From the NCBI RefSeq assembly GCF_041431135.1, contig NZ_CP107799.1:3534001-3598000 (forward strand): a DNA stretch of 64,000 nt. Reading direction: 5' to 3'. How positions within the stretch are numbered: the stretch's first letter is position 1; each line of letters starts with the position of its first letter. The translations under genes and the position numbers were made by a program. The notes below the pieces were generated by a model, which worked only from the letters and a program-made list of their open reading frames with translations, did not search any database and was not told the DNA's origin. This DNA comes from Streptomyces sp. NBC_00554 (lineage in GTDB: Bacteria; Actinomycetota; Actinomycetes; Streptomycetales; Streptomycetaceae). Below, piece after piece: positions 26,100 through 35,168 of this stretch.

Positions 26100-26681
26100 G
26101 TGGAGCAACACAGGACGCGTCCCCCTCAGTACAGACCGCAGCAGAGACCACCTCGCGGCACGCCCTTCCCGTCGCAGGCCGGGCGGGGTGCGGCGGATGC
26201 TGTCCGGCGGGGCGCGGGGGTCTCCCGGCGGCCCGTTCCGCCGGTCGTCCAGGCGGTGCGGCGGATGCCGAATCCCCGGCTCACCGGGCTGGGCAGCGGG
26301 CTGTTCTGCGGTGCGCTGATGTTCGCGCTCGGCTGCCTCGACCAGCTGCTGTTCGGGGCCTCGCTGGTGGTCTACGGGGTGCTGTTCCTGCCGGTCTGCG
26401 CGCTGACCGCGGTGTGGGTGCGGCGGGGTGACCTCGTCAGCGCGCCGGTCGTCGTGCCGATCGCCTTCGCCTTCGGGCTGCTGCCGATCGCCGACGACAG
26501 CGGGGGCGGGGTCGGGGGCCGGCTGATGGGGCTGGTCACCACGCTCGCCGTGGAGGCGGGGTGGCTGTACGGGGGGACGCTGGTCGCGGGGCTCATCGTG
26601 ACCGTGCGGAAGGTTCGGCTCATGAGCCGACGCGCCGCTCAGCGCCGGGCGCAGACCCCTGTGCGTCGTCGTCCGACCTGA
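26100..26681 (+). CDS. DUF6542-type membrane protein
   Basis: A 193-residue protein. A Pro/Arg/Gln-rich basic N-terminus (about 1-60) is followed by about four hydrophobic segments (LGSGLFCGALMFALGCL; LVVYGVLFLPVCALTAVWV; VVVPIAFAFGLLPIA; GWLYGGTLVAGLIVTV) and a basic tail. This matches small Streptomyces membrane proteins grouped as DUF6542. GTG 26100 lacks a ribosome-binding site, but TAAGTT lies six bases upstream, consistent with a leaderless transcript. The stop codon is the first of five stop-containing 23-bp repeats. Role unknown. Confidence 0.75.
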   Translation: MEQHRTRPPQYRPQQRPPRGTPFPSQAGRGAADAVRRGAGVSRRPVPPVVQAVRRMPNPRLTGLGSGLFCGALMFALGCLDQLLFGASLVVYGVLFLPVCALTAVWVRRGDLVSAPVVVPIAFAFGLLPIADDSGGGVGGRLMGLVTTLAVEAGWLYGGTLVAGLIVTVRKVRLMSRRAAQRRAQTPVRRRPT

Positions 26682-26780
26682 GGTCCGCGCGTACGACGAC
26701 CTGAGGTCCGCGCGTAGGACGACCTGAGGTCCGCGCGTACGACGACCTGAGGTCCGCGCGTACGACCTGAGGTCCGCTGT
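26677..26780. repeat. Five-copy 23-bp tandem array beginning at a stop codon
   Basis: The unit CCTGAGGTCCGCGCGTACGA plus CGA begins at 26677, 26700, 26723, 26746 and 26766. The last interval is 20 bp and the last unit is partial. The first unit contains the TGA stop (26679-26681) of the DUF6542 gene, and every unit repeats that TGA. The array fills most of the gap to the convergent polyphosphate glucokinase gene. Confidence 0.85.
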
Positions 26781-26786
26781 GGGTTT

Positions 26787-26801
26787 CGCCGCTTCGCGGC
26801 G
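26787..26801. terminator. Short GC hairpin between convergent genes
   Basis: CGCCGC-TTC-GCGGCG is a 6-bp perfect stem with a three-base loop, flanked by GGGTTT on both sides. It lies between the DUF6542 gene and ppgK and could end transcription from either side. Confidence 0.45.
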
Positions 26802-26871
26802 GGTTTCCCACCCCAGCCACCCGACTCGCCCCGCTACGAGGTCCAGCTCTGAAAAGCCCCGCCCAGCGGGC

Positions 26872-27618
26872 TTACGACGCCTTCGCCGCCCTCATCGCCG
26901 CCCCCACGATCCCCGCGTTGTTCTGCAGCTGCGCCGGGACGATCTCGGCCCTGATGCCCTCGATCAGGGGCAGGAACTTGTCGGCCTTGCGGCTGACGCC
27001 TCCGCCGATGATGAGGAGCTCGGGGGAGAAGAGCATCTCCAGGTGGGCGAGGTACTTCGTGACCCGGCGCGCCCAGTGCTCCCAGGTGAGCTCGTGGTCT
27101 TCCTTGGCCTTGGTGGAAGCGCGCTTCTCCGCGTCGTGGCCGCCCAGCTCCAGATGGCCCAGCTCCGTGTTCGGCACGAGGACGCCGTCGATGAAGAGCG
27201 CGCTGCCGATGCCCGTGCCGAAGGTGAGGAGGATGACCGTGCCCTGGCGGTCGCGGCCCGCGCCGAACTGCATCTCGGCGACGCCCGCCGCGTCCGCGTC
27301 GTTCAGCACCGTCACCGGAAGGCCGCCGAGCCGCCCGCTGAGCAGGGCGCGCGCGTCCTTGTCGATCCAGTCCTTGTCGACATTGGCAGCCGTACGGATG
27401 GTGGCCTCGCCGGTGACGACACCGGGGAAGGTGATGCCGACAGGGCCCGTCCAGCCGAAGTGACCGACGACCTCTTTCACGCCGTCCGCCACCGAGTCGG
27501 GCGTCGCGGGATGCGGAGTGAGCACCTTGAAGCGCTCTTCCGTCAACTCGCCGCGGTCCAGGTCCACAGGAGCGCCCTTGATCCCGGAACCACCGATGTC
27601 CACACCAAAGATCTGCAT
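26872..27618 (-). CDS. ppgK: Polyphosphate glucokinase (ROK family)
   Basis: A 248-residue ROK kinase. The phosphate loop is GVDIGGSGIKG (5-15), the sugar-binding region reads VLNDADAAGVAEM, TFGTGIGSALFIDG is the second phosphate motif, and ELGHLELGGHDAEKRAS precedes the helical lobe. The sequence matches actinobacterial polyphosphate--glucose phosphotransferases, which make glucose 6-phosphate from glucose using polyphosphate or ATP. ATG 27618 starts at the conserved MQIFGVDIGG; a GTG three codons upstream is less likely. Cytosolic. Confidence 0.95.
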   Translation of the reverse strand: MQIFGVDIGGSGIKGAPVDLDRGELTEERFKVLTPHPATPDSVADGVKEVVGHFGWTGPVGITFPGVVTGEATIRTAANVDKDWIDKDARALLSGRLGGLPVTVLNDADAAGVAEMQFGAGRDRQGTVILLTFGTGIGSALFIDGVLVPNTELGHLELGGHDAEKRASTKAKEDHELTWEHWARRVTKYLAHLEMLFSPELLIIGGGVSRKADKFLPLIEGIRAEIVPAQLQNNAGIVGAAMRAAKAS

Positions 27619-27714
27619 GGATCCCACGTTACGTCCTGCGACTGACAGTCACTTCTCGGACGGCGTACGGCGCCGGAACCTTCACGTCCGGACGCCCCGC
27701 GACCGCCCGGCCGG

Positions 27715-28710
27715 TCACTTCTCTCCGGTGCGCTCCGCCACCAGCGCCGCCGCCTCCGCACGCAGATCGCGGCGCAGCTCCTTCGGCAGCGAGAAGGTGA
27801 TCGACTCGTCGGCCGTCTTCACCGTCTCCACGTCGCCGTAGCCACGCTCGGCCAGCCACTCGAGAACTCCGTCGACCAGCACGTCCGGGACCGAGGCGCC
27901 GGAGGTCAGACCGACCGTGGTGACGCCCTCCAGCCAGGCCTCGTCGATCTCTGAGGCGAAGTCCACCAGGTGCGCGGCGGAGGCGCCGGCGTCCAGGGCG
28001 ACCTCGACCATGCGGATCGAGTTCGAGGAGTTCTTCGAGCCCACCACGATCACCAGCTGGGCGTCCTCGGCGAGCTTCTTCACCGCGATCTGGCGGTTCT
28101 GCGTGGCGTAGCAGATGTCGTCGCTGGGCGGGGAGACGAGCTGCGGGAACTTGTTCTTGAGGGCGTCGACGGTCTCCATCGTCTCGTCGACCGACAGCGT
28201 GGTCTGGGAGAGCCAGACGACCTTCGACGGGTCACGGACCTCGACCTTGGCGACGTCCGAGGGGCCGTCGACCAGCGTGATGTGCTCGGGTGCCTCACCG
28301 GAGGTGCCGATGACTTCCTCGTGGCCCTCGTGCCCGATCAGGAGGATGTCGTAGTCCTCTTTCGCGAAGCGGACGGCTTCCTTGTGGACCTTGGTGACCA
28401 GCGGGCAGGTCGCGTCGATGGTCGCGAGCTTTCCGGCCGCGGCCTCGTCGTGGACGACAGGGGCGACGCCGTGCGCCGAGAACATGACGATGGACCCCTC
28501 GGGGACCTCCGCCGTCCGCTCGACGAAAATCGCACCCTTCTTTTCAAGGGTCTGCACGACGTACTTGTTGTGGACGATCTCATGGCGGACATAGATGGGG
28601 GCCCCGTACTGCTCGAGGGCCTTCTCGACGGCGATCACGGCGCGGTCCACACCCGCGCAGTAGCCCCGGGGGGCGGCGAGCAGGACACGGCGGCCAGGCG
28701 AAGCAGTCAT
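27715..28710 (-). CDS. ispH: 4-hydroxy-3-methylbut-2-enyl diphosphate reductase
   Basis: A 331-residue LytB/IspH enzyme, the last step of the non-mevalonate isoprenoid pathway: HMBPP to IPP and DMAPP. The three Fe-S cysteines are in place (Cys18 in [21 protein letters not shown]). Substrate residues fit [21 protein letters not shown] and GSKNSSNS. Of two candidate ATGs, the second (28710) has GGGAGG immediately in front within the first codons, so it is preferred. The divergent APC permease starts 106 nt away, leaving room for both promoters. Confidence 0.97.
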   Translation of the reverse strand: MTASPGRRVLLAAPRGYCAGVDRAVIAVEKALEQYGAPIYVRHEIVHNKYVVQTLEKKGAIFVERTAEVPEGSIVMFSAHGVAPVVHDEAAAGKLATIDATCPLVTKVHKEAVRFAKEDYDILLIGHEGHEEVIGTSGEAPEHITLVDGPSDVAKVEVRDPSKVVWLSQTTLSVDETMETVDALKNKFPQLVSPPSDDICYATQNRQIAVKKLAEDAQLVIVVGSKNSSNSIRMVEVALDAGASAAHLVDFASEIDEAWLEGVTTVGLTSGASVPDVLVDGVLEWLAERGYGDVETVKTADESITFSLPKELRRDLRAEAAALVAERTGEK

Positions 28711-28816
28711 GCCTCCCATCGTAAGGCCGCGCTCGGCAGGTCAAAGATCGCCTCCTTGGGGAGACTGTTGGGGAGCTGGGAGGGGTGGGGCCAGTCGCGA
28801 CTCTCGGGAGGCACGG

Positions 28817-30208
28817 ATGTCCGACACGCAGACCTCGGCCGGAGCGGCCGGTGACGCCGGTGGTACCGGTGAGGAACGCGGGCTGCGGCGCAGTCTCGGC
28901 TTCCGGGACCTGGTCGTCTACGGGCTGCTGTTCATCGCCCCCATGGCACCCGTCGGCATCTTCGGAACCCTGGACGCCAAGTCGCACGGGGCCGTGGCCC
29001 TGGTCTACGTCGTCGCCACCGTCGCGATGGCGTTCACCGCCTTCAGCTACGCCCAGATGGTCCGTGTGGTCCCCCAGGCGGGCTCGGTGTTCGCCTACGC
29101 GCGCGTGGGCCTCGGAAAAGAGGCCGGGTTCATCGCCGGGTGGATGGCGATGCTGGACTATCTGCTCATCCCGGCCGTGGCGTACCTCTTCTCCGGGATC
29201 GCGATGAACGCGCTGGTCCCGGAGGTTTCCCGGTGGGTGTGGACCGCGCTCGCCGTGGTCGTCACGACGCTGCTCAACCTGTGGGGTGTACGGGCGGCCG
29301 CCCGGGTCGGTTTCCTGGTGCTCGCGATGGAAATCGTGGTCCTTCTTGTCTTCGTCGTGTCGGCGGTCGTCGTACTCGCGCGCGACGGGGCCGAGCGCGG
29401 CTGGCTGTCGCCGCTGTCGGGTGACGGCACCCAGGGGGCGTTCGCGCTGTCGGCGGTCATCGGCGCCGTGTCGGTCGCCGTCCTGTCGTATCTGGGCTTC
29501 GACGCGATCGCCTCCTTCGCGGAAGAGGTGACGGGCGGTTCGGAGAAGGTGGCCCGGGCGGTGCTGTTCTGCCTGGTGCTCGCGGGTGTGCTGTTCGTGG
29601 CGCAGACCTACCTGGTGGCGCTTCTCGAGCCGACGACGTCTGATCAGCTCGCCGCCGATCCCGAGAAGCAGGGATCGGCCTTCTACGACGCCGTGGACGC
29701 CTCCGTCGGGACCTGGCTGCACGACCTGGTGGCCGTGAGCAAGGCGATCGGAGCGGCGTTCGCGGCGCTCGCCGGGCAGGCCGCGGCGGGCCGTCTGGTG
29801 TTCGCGATGGCCCGCGACAGACGGCTGCCGCGGGTCCTGTCGAAGACCGACTCCGGGGTGCCGAGGCTTGCGCTGCTGTGCGCGGCGGTCATCACGCTGG
29901 TCGCGGCGGTCTGGGCGGCCCGGCGCGACGACGGACTCGACCACCTGGTGTCGGTGGTCAACATCGGTGCGCTGACCGCCTTCACGCTGCTGCACGCGAG
30001 TGTGGTGGGCTGGTTCGTCGTACGCCGTCGGGGTGGGCCTGTCGTGTGGTGGCGGCACATCCTGGTCCCGGTCGTCGGAGCCGCGATCACCATCGCCGTG
30101 ATCGTCGAGGCGTCGGCGACGGCCCAGGTGGTGGGGGCGATCTGGCTGGCGGTGGGGCTGGCGGTGCTGGTGGGACAGCGAGGTCGGGGCGGCGAGGGGG
30201 CTGGTTAG
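28817..30208 (+). CDS. APC superfamily amino acid permease
   Basis: A 463-residue membrane transporter with about 12 hydrophobic segments. The N-terminus carries the APC signature (LGFRDLVVYGLLFIAPMAPVG), followed by YAQMVRVVPQAGSVFAYARVGLG and GFDAIASFAEEV. It is expected to import an amino acid or amine by proton symport; the substrate cannot be read. GGGAGG precedes ATG 28817. Downstream lies copy B of the dispersed intergenic repeat. Confidence 0.9.
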   Translation: MSDTQTSAGAAGDAGGTGEERGLRRSLGFRDLVVYGLLFIAPMAPVGIFGTLDAKSHGAVALVYVVATVAMAFTAFSYAQMVRVVPQAGSVFAYARVGLGKEAGFIAGWMAMLDYLLIPAVAYLFSGIAMNALVPEVSRWVWTALAVVVTTLLNLWGVRAAARVGFLVLAMEIVVLLVFVVSAVVVLARDGAERGWLSPLSGDGTQGAFALSAVIGAVSVAVLSYLGFDAIASFAEEVTGGSEKVARAVLFCLVLAGVLFVAQTYLVALLEPTTSDQLAADPEKQGSAFYDAVDASVGTWLHDLVAVSKAIGAAFAALAGQAAAGRLVFAMARDRRLPRVLSKTDSGVPRLALLCAAVITLVAAVWAARRDDGLDHLVSVVNIGALTAFTLLHASVVGWFVVRRRGGPVVWWRHILVPVVGAAITIAVIVEASATAQVVGAIWLAVGLAVLVGQRGRGGEGAG

Positions 30209-30233
30209 TCGGCCGGCGTTGGGGCCGGCCGTG

Positions 30234-30340
30234 TGGGTTTTCGCCCCCTCCGCCCCTACCCGCCGCGTACCTGGGGGCTGCCGCCCCCAGACCCCCGCTT
30301 TCGGCCTGAACGGCCTCGTCCTCAAACGCCGGACGGGCTG
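30234..30340. repeat. Dispersed intergenic repeat, copy B
   Basis: This is the second copy of the element at 153-260, in the same orientation relative to the window. The 8-bp stem CTGGGGGC/GCCCCCAG lies at 30271-30290, and the CGTCC/GGACG stem near 30319-30337 is conserved. It starts 26 nt after the permease stop and ends 44 nt before xseA. Confidence 0.8.
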
Positions 30341-30384
30341 GATCGTGCAGCCGTGTTGTCCGAGCCTGCGGCTACTCTCGCGGC

Positions 30385-31593
30385 ATGGCTCTCAACACGT
30401 CCGCAGAGGCTCCGCTGCCCGTCGGTGAGGTGTCGCGGCTCATCGGCGGGTGGATCGACCGGCTCGGGGCGGTGTGGGTCGAGGGGCAGATCACCCAGTT
30501 GTCGCGGCGTCCGGGCGCGGGCGTCGTGTTTCTGACGCTGCGTGACCCGTCGCACGACATCTCCGTGAGTGTGACCTGCTACCGGCAGGTGTTCGACGCG
30601 GTGGCCGACGTGGTGACCGAGGGCGCCCGTGTCGTCGTACTCGCGAAGCCCGAGTGGTACGCGCCACGGGGGCAGCTGTCGCTGCGGGCCACCGAGATAA
30701 AGCCGGTGGGCGTGGGTGAACTGCTCGCCCGTCTGGAGCAGTTGAAGAAGTCCCTTGCCGCCGAGGGGCTGTTCGCGCCGGAGCGCAAGAAGGCGCTGCC
30801 CTTCCTGCCGCAGCTCATCGGGCTGGTGTGCGGGCGGGCGTCCGCGGCCGAGCGTGACGTGCTGGAGAACGCGCGGCACCGCTGGCCCGCCGTCCGCTTC
30901 GACGTCCGCAACGTCGCCGTGCAGGGGGTGCACGCCGTGCCGCAGGTCGTGCAGGCCGTGAAGGACCTGGACGCGATCGAGGACGTCGACGTGATCATCG
31001 TGGCGCGCGGCGGCGGCAGCGTGGAGGACCTGCTGCCGTTCTCGGACGAGCAGCTCGTACGGGCGGTCGCGTCCTGCCGTACGCCCGTCGTGTCGGCCAT
31101 CGGACACGAACCGGACACCCCGCTGCTCGACTACGTGGCCGACCTGCGCGCGTCCACGCCGACCGACGCGGCCAAGAAGGTCGTGCCGGACGTCGGCGAG
31201 GAGTACGAGCGGGTGCGGCTGCTGCGGGACCGGGCGCGGCGCAGCGTCCATGCCTTCATCGACCGCGAGGAGCGCGGCCTGGCGCACGCGCTGGCCCGGC
31301 CCTCGATAGAGGATCCGCACCGGATGGTCGACGAGCGGGCGGACCATGTCGCCTCGCTCCTGGACCGCGGCCGGCGCACGCTCGGCCATCTCCTGGACCG
31401 CGCCGACTCGGAGCTGACGCACACCCGCGCGCGCGTGGTGGCCCTCTCCCCCGCCGCGACGCTCCAGCGGGGTTACGCGGTGCTGCAGAAGGCCGACGGC
31501 CATGTGGTGCGTGACCCGGGCGAGGTGACGGCCGACGAGCCGCTGCGGGCGCGGGTCGCCGAGGGTGAATTCTCCGTACGAGTCGATGCATAG
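30385..31593 (+). CDS. xseA: Exodeoxyribonuclease VII large subunit
   Basis: A 402-residue XseA. An N-terminal OB-fold ([25 protein letters not shown]) is followed by the catalytic domain with [14 protein letters not shown] and [26 protein letters not shown], then a long helical segment and the C-terminal [14 protein letters not shown]. With XseB it degrades single-stranded DNA from either end and is used in mismatch and recombination repair. ATG 30385 has TACTCT six bases upstream and no Shine-Dalgarno, suggesting a leaderless mRNA. xseB follows after nine bases. Confidence 0.96.
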   Translation: MALNTSAEAPLPVGEVSRLIGGWIDRLGAVWVEGQITQLSRRPGAGVVFLTLRDPSHDISVSVTCYRQVFDAVADVVTEGARVVVLAKPEWYAPRGQLSLRATEIKPVGVGELLARLEQLKKSLAAEGLFAPERKKALPFLPQLIGLVCGRASAAERDVLENARHRWPAVRFDVRNVAVQGVHAVPQVVQAVKDLDAIEDVDVIIVARGGGSVEDLLPFSDEQLVRAVASCRTPVVSAIGHEPDTPLLDYVADLRASTPTDAAKKVVPDVGEEYERVRLLRDRARRSVHAFIDREERGLAHALARPSIEDPHRMVDERADHVASLLDRGRRTLGHLLDRADSELTHTRARVVALSPAATLQRGYAVLQKADGHVVRDPGEVTADEPLRARVAEGEFSVRVDA

Positions 31594-31602
31594 GGTGGGC
31601 GC

Positions 31603-31851
31603 ATGACCAGCAAGGTGGACGAGGCGCTCGGGTACGAGCAGGCGCGGGACGAGCTGATCGAGGTCGTACGCCGGCTGGAGGCGGGCGGCACGACCCTGGA
31701 GGAGTCCCTCGCGCTCTGGGAGCGGGGCGAGGAGCTGGCGAAGGTGTGCCGGCGCTGGCTGGAGGGGGCGCGGGCGCGGCTGGACGCGGCGCTGGCCGAG
31801 GAAGAGGGCGAAGGGGACGAGGACGGGGCCGGGGACGGCGCGGAGTCCTAG
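31603..31851 (+). CDS. xseB: Exodeoxyribonuclease VII small subunit
   Basis: An 82-residue Xse[41 protein letters not shown] is the family core, followed by an acidic Glu/Asp/Gly-rich tail ([14 protein letters not shown]). It forms the small helical subunits of exonuclease VII. It lies directly after xseA, the usual arrangement. Confidence 0.95.
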   Translation: MTSKVDEALGYEQARDELIEVVRRLEAGGTTLEESLALWERGEELAKVCRRWLEGARARLDAALAEEEGEGDEDGAGDGAES

Positions 31852-31928
31852 TAGCCACGCTTCCTGTAGGCCCGCTCCCTGGCAAAACAACACCGGCGTC
31901 TGTGAAGCGGATCACGATGCCCCGCTTT

Positions 31929-32017
31929 TGGTTGAACCTTAAACTTCATCGACGTACTGTCGTCATTGCCAGCCGATCCCCCCGGATCCGACGCACACCC
32001 TCGAGAAGGTTCAACCA
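31929..32017. promoter_or_regulatory. Widely spaced 12-bp inverted repeat in the reductase leader
   Basis: TGGTTGAACCTT (31929-31940) and its exact reverse complement AAGGTTCAACCA (32006-32017) flank the upstream region; the second arm ends on the A of the start codon. The left arm is followed by AACTTCATCGAC. The sites may bind one regulator at promoter and start codon, or pair in the mRNA to hide the start. Confidence 0.5.
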
Positions 32018-32607
32018 TGTCTCTCGTTCTTGACTCCGCTGCCCAGGACCTGCTGTTCCGTGAGGCCCGCACCGCGAACACCTTCACCGACGAGCCGGTG
32101 ACCGAGGAGCAGGTGCAGGCGATCTACGACCTGGTCAAGTACGGTCCGACCGCCATGAACCAGTCGCCGCTGCGGATCACCCTGGTCCGCTCCGCCGAAG
32201 CCCGTGAGCGCCTCGTCGCGCACATGGCCGAGGGCAACCAGCCGAAGACGGCCGCCGCCCCGCTGGTCGCGATCCTCTCCGCCGACAACGAGTTCCACGA
32301 GGAGCTTCCGCAGCTCTTCCCGCACTTCCCCGGCGCCAAGGGCCTCTTCGACGGCTCGCGCGAGGCCCGTGAGCAGTCGGCCACCCTGAACGCCGCCCTC
32401 CAGTCCGCGTACTTCATCATCGGCGTCCGCGCCGCCGGCCTGGCCGCGGGCCCGATGGGCGGCTTCGACGCCGCCGGTGTCCAGAAGGAGTTCCTGGACG
32501 ACGACCACACCCCGCTGATGATCGTCAACATCGGCCGGCCGGGCGAGGACGCGTGGTTCCCGCGTGGGCCGCGCCTGGAGAGCGAGCGGGTCATCACGAC
32601 CGTCTGA
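32017..32607 (+). CDS. Malonic semialdehyde reductase / nitroreductase family protein
   Basis: A 196-residue FMN-dependent nitroreductase-fold protein of the RutE/HadB type: [32 protein letters not shown] (FMN and substrate loop), [24 protein letters not shown], and MIVNIGRPG at the end. RutE reduces malonic semialdehyde to 3-hydroxypropionate in pyrimidine breakdown; no rut genes are nearby, so the substrate is open. GAGAAGG lies upstream of ATG 32017. Upstream is a 12-bp inverted repeat that may regulate it, and downstream is a strong hairpin terminator. Confidence 0.9.
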   Translation: MSLVLDSAAQDLLFREARTANTFTDEPVTEEQVQAIYDLVKYGPTAMNQSPLRITLVRSAEARERLVAHMAEGNQPKTAAAPLVAILSADNEFHEELPQLFPHFPGAKGLFDGSREAREQSATLNAALQSAYFIIGVRAAGLAAGPMGGFDAAGVQKEFLDDDHTPLMIVNIGRPGEDAWFPRGPRLESERVITTV

Positions 32608-32626
32608 CGCGGTTGTAGCCAGTTGC

Positions 32627-32664
32627 GGAGAAGGGCCCCGGCGATATCGCCGGGGCCCTTCTCC
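32627..32664. terminator. 38-bp perfect palindromic terminator
   Basis: A perfect inverted repeat centred at 32645/32646 (half GGAGAAGGGCCCCGGCGAT). It lies 20 nt after the reductase stop and before the convergent DUF4245 gene, and probably ends transcripts from both sides. Confidence 0.8.
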
Positions 32665-32666
32665 TA

Positions 32667-32709
32667 CCTGCACGCGGGGGCGTACGTCACCTTCCTGCAC
32701 GCGGGGGCG
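32667..32709. repeat. 16-bp direct repeat next to the DUF4245 stop
   Basis: CCTGCACGCGGGGGCG occurs at 32667-32682 and 32694-32709 (period 27). The second copy abuts the TAA stop of the DUF4245 gene, and the bases after each copy (TACGTC / CTTACGCC) are similar too. Confidence 0.7.
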
Positions 32710-32710
32710 C

Positions 32711-33229
32711 TTACGCCGTCTTCAGGGCCTGCGCCATCTTCGTCAGCTGTCCGAACGACGCCGTCCCGGTCACGACCGTCGTGGAGCCCTCGCCCTTGAG
32801 CACGAGGGCGTCGTACTTCGCACCCTCGTACCGCTGCCACGTCTGGTCCCCGATGCGCTGGGTGGCCTTCGTCTCCTCGGCGCCCTGGCTGGCCGTGTCG
32901 ATGAACGCGGCCGGCTTCTCGGTGGACTGCTCGACCGCCACGTACTGGCCGTCGGGGTCGTGGAAGCCCAGGTGCCAGGCGTCGAACTCCGAGCCGTCGT
33001 AACGCACCGACGTCGCCTTCCACTCCGTGGGCAGCCCCTCGGGCGCCGCCACGGGATAGCTCGCCGCACGGCGGGCCGTGAGCAGCTCGACGCGGTAGTC
33101 GACACGCTTGAGCTCGGGTTCGGAGTCGTCGTGCGGGATGAACACGTAGATGACGCCTGCCACCAGCGCGATGACGCCCAGGGAGAGGATCATGTCCCGG
33201 ACCGACTGCTTGCCTTTCGTACCTGCCAC
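32711..33229 (-). CDS. DUF4245 membrane-anchored protein
   Basis: A 172-residue protein. A short basic N-terminus ([12 protein letters not shown]) and one membrane segment ([19 protein letters not shown]) are followed by an exported domain ([21 protein letters not shown] ... [18 protein letters not shown] ... [19 protein letters not shown]). This is the DUF4245 family, found next to glpX in many actinobacteria, as here, where it is divergent from glpX. Function unknown. GTG 33229 is taken as the start. Confidence 0.9.
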   Translation of the reverse strand: MAGTKGKQSVRDMILSLGVIALVAGVIYVFIPHDDSEPELKRVDYRVELLTARRAASYPVAAPEGLPTEWKATSVRYDGSEFDAWHLGFHDPDGQYVAVEQSTEKPAAFIDTASQGAEETKATQRIGDQTWQRYEGAKYDALVLKGEGSTTVVTGTASFGQLTKMAQALKTA

Positions 33230-33355
33230 GTCCCTATCGTCGCAGGTGCCCTGGCCTGCTCATCCGTGGGGTCCCCTGCTCATTCTGTCGGCCTAACGAT
33301 AGAGTCGGGGGCACACCCTCATCCGGCCGTCGTCGTATCAGAAAGGTGCGTCTCG

Positions 33356-34387
33356 ATGACCGAGCATCATCTGCCGTCCGAACTCGAGGTCCCCGCCGAG
33401 GCCCCCGACCGAAATCTCGCCCTGGAACTCGTCAGGGTCACCGAAGCAGCCGCGATGGCCGCGGGCCGCTGGGTCGGCCGCGGCGACAAGCTCGGCGCCG
33501 ACGGTGCCGCCGTGCGTGCCATGCGGACCCTCGTCTCCACCGTCTCGATGAACGGCGTCGTCGTCATCGGTGAGGGCGAGAAGGACGAGGCCCCGATGCT
33601 CTTCAACGGGGAGCGCGTGGGTGACGGGACCGGCGCCGAGGTCGACATCGCCGTCGACCCGATCGACGGGACCACCCTCACCGCGAAGGGCATGACGAAC
33701 GCGATCGCCGTGCTCGCCGCCGCCGACCGGGGCACCATGTTCGACCCGTCCGCGGTCTTCTACATGGACAAGCTGGTCACCGGCCCGGAGGCCGCCGACT
33801 TCGTCGACATCAACGCGCCCGTGTCGGTGAACATCCGCCGGGTCGCCAAGGCCAAGAAGTCCTCCCCCGAGGACGTCACCGTCTGCATCCTCGACCGGCC
33901 CCGCCACGACGGGATCATCAAGGAGATCCGCGAGACCGGCGCCCGGATCAAGCTGATCTCCGACGGCGACGTCGCGGGCTCGATCCTGGCCCTGCGCGAG
34001 GGCACCGGCATCGACCTGCTCCTCGGCATCGGCGGCACGCCCGAGGGCATCATCTCGGCCTGCGCCGTGAAGTGCCTGGGCGGCACCATCCAGGGCAAGT
34101 TGTGGCCCAAGGACGACGACGAGAAGCAGCGCGCGCTGGACGCGGGCCACGACCTCGACCGTGTCCTGTACACGGACGACCTGGTCTCCGGCGAGAACGT
34201 CTTCTTCGTCGCCACCGGCATCACGGACGGCGAGCTGCTGCGAGGGGTTCGGTACCGCGCCGAGACCGCTACGACCGAGTCGATCGTCATGCGGTCCAAG
34301 TCCGGGACGGTTCGGCGGATCACGTCGGAGCACCGGCTGAGCAAGCTGCGGGCGTACAGCGCGATCGACTTCGACCGAGCGAAGTAG
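33356..34387 (+). CDS. glpX: Class II fructose-1,6-bisphosphatase
   Basis: A 343-residue GlpX enzyme that hydrolyses fructose 1,6-bisphosphate to fructose 6-phosphate in gluconeogenesis. The metal-binding motif is [11 protein letters not shown], preceded by [11 protein letters not shown]. Further family motifs are [15 protein letters not shown] and [13 protein letters not shown] 33356 gives the usual length. It is probably the only gluconeogenic FBPase in this region. A pair of GC palindromes downstream forms the terminator shared with the Wbl gene. Confidence 0.96.
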   Translation: MTEHHLPSELEVPAEAPDRNLALELVRVTEAAAMAAGRWVGRGDKLGADGAAVRAMRTLVSTVSMNGVVVIGEGEKDEAPMLFNGERVGDGTGAEVDIAVDPIDGTTLTAKGMTNAIAVLAAADRGTMFDPSAVFYMDKLVTGPEAADFVDINAPVSVNIRRVAKAKKSSPEDVTVCILDRPRHDGIIKEIRETGARIKLISDGDVAGSILALREGTGIDLLLGIGGTPEGIISACAVKCLGGTIQGKLWPKDDDEKQRALDAGHDLDRVLYTDDLVSGENVFFVATGITDGELLRGVRYRAETATTESIVMRSKSGTVRRITSEHRLSKLRAYSAIDFDRAK

Positions 34388-34534
34388 CTCCGCTGGTTTC
34401 GCCGGTTCACTGCGGGCCTGGGTCAGTGCCGACCCCGAGTCCGCGTGGACGCCGGGTGACTGCGGCTCGTTCGTACCTGCGGGTGCGTCGTGGCTGGTCG
34501 CGCAGTTCCCCGCGCCCCTAAAGATCAAAAGACC

Positions 34535-34566
34535 AAGGGGCGCCCCTTGTGCGGAGGGGCGCCCCT
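34535..34566. terminator. Bidirectional terminator of paired GGGGCGCCCC palindromes
   Basis: AAGGGGCGCCCCTT (34535-34548) and AGGGGCGCCCCT (34555-34566) are each palindromic and pair with each other around a seven-base loop. They lie between glpX and the convergent wbl gene. The preceding CGCAGTTCCCCGCGCCCCTA (34501-34520) is a word often seen at Streptomyces gene ends. Confidence 0.75.
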
Positions 34567-34582
34567 TTCTCGCGTGTGCCGG

Positions 34583-34960
34583 TCAGCCGGCCGCCGCTAT
34601 CGACCCCGTCGGGCGTGTGGCCTTCTTGAGTTCGAGGTCGCGGCGGCGGCGGCGGGCCAGGACCACTCGGCGTTCGGCGGCGGTGAGGCCGCCCCAGACG
34701 CCGTAGGGCTCGGGTTGCAGGAGTGCGTGTTCGCGGCACTCGACCATGACCGGGCAGCGCGCGCAGACCCGCTTCGCCGCCTCCTCACGGGAGAGGCGGG
34801 CGGCGGTGGGTTCCTTGGAGGGTGCGAAGAACAGGCCTGCCTCGTCCCGTCGGCACACGGCCTCCGTGTGCCACGGGGCTTCCTGATCCCTGTCCCGCAC
34901 TGGCGCCCGCTGGGCCGGAACGGCAGCTACCTGCAGGGACTGATGCGGCGGTTGCAGCAC
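34583..34960 (-). CDS. WhiB-like (Wbl) iron-sulfur regulator
   Basis: A 125-residue Wbl protein. The four cluster cysteines are present: AVCRRDE, then VCARCPVMVEC (CxxCxxxxxC), with the signature turn GVWGGLTAAER and a basic C-terminal tail (LARRRRRDLELKK) for DNA contact. Wbl proteins bind a 4Fe-4S cluster and the principal sigma factor and control development or stress. In streptomycetes a wbl gene sits beside glpX; from memory this position corresponds to wblI, but the symbol is not asserted. GTG 34960 is set by AGGAG at six bases. Confidence 0.93.
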   Translation of the reverse strand: MLQPPHQSLQVAAVPAQRAPVRDRDQEAPWHTEAVCRRDEAGLFFAPSKEPTAARLSREEAAKRVCARCPVMVECREHALLQPEPYGVWGGLTAAERRVVLARRRRRDLELKKATRPTGSIAAAG

Positions 34961-35168
34961 GGTCTACTCCTGACGACGGCTTCGCGAGCGTGCTGAGCGC
35001 CGCGGGAAGTCCGCAGCGCCCTCCAAGAGACGATGCAGCAAGGCCTACCCGCTGTGCGCGCGCCTATGCACTGTGTTCCGAACCCGGGAATTCTCGTCGG
35101 CGACCGACCTCGTACCGCGCTCACGGGGCTGGACCAATTCGCCGCGGGAGCCGTCGAATTCACATGTG

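Noticed and set aside
26677..26780. The tandem array as a CRISPR array
   Set aside because: Units are contiguous 23-bp repeats without unique spacers, and no cas gene is present.
34501..34520. CGCAGTTCCCCGCGCCCCTA as a mobile-element remnant
   Set aside because: It is a short word common near Streptomyces gene ends; one copy here gives no evidence of mobility.
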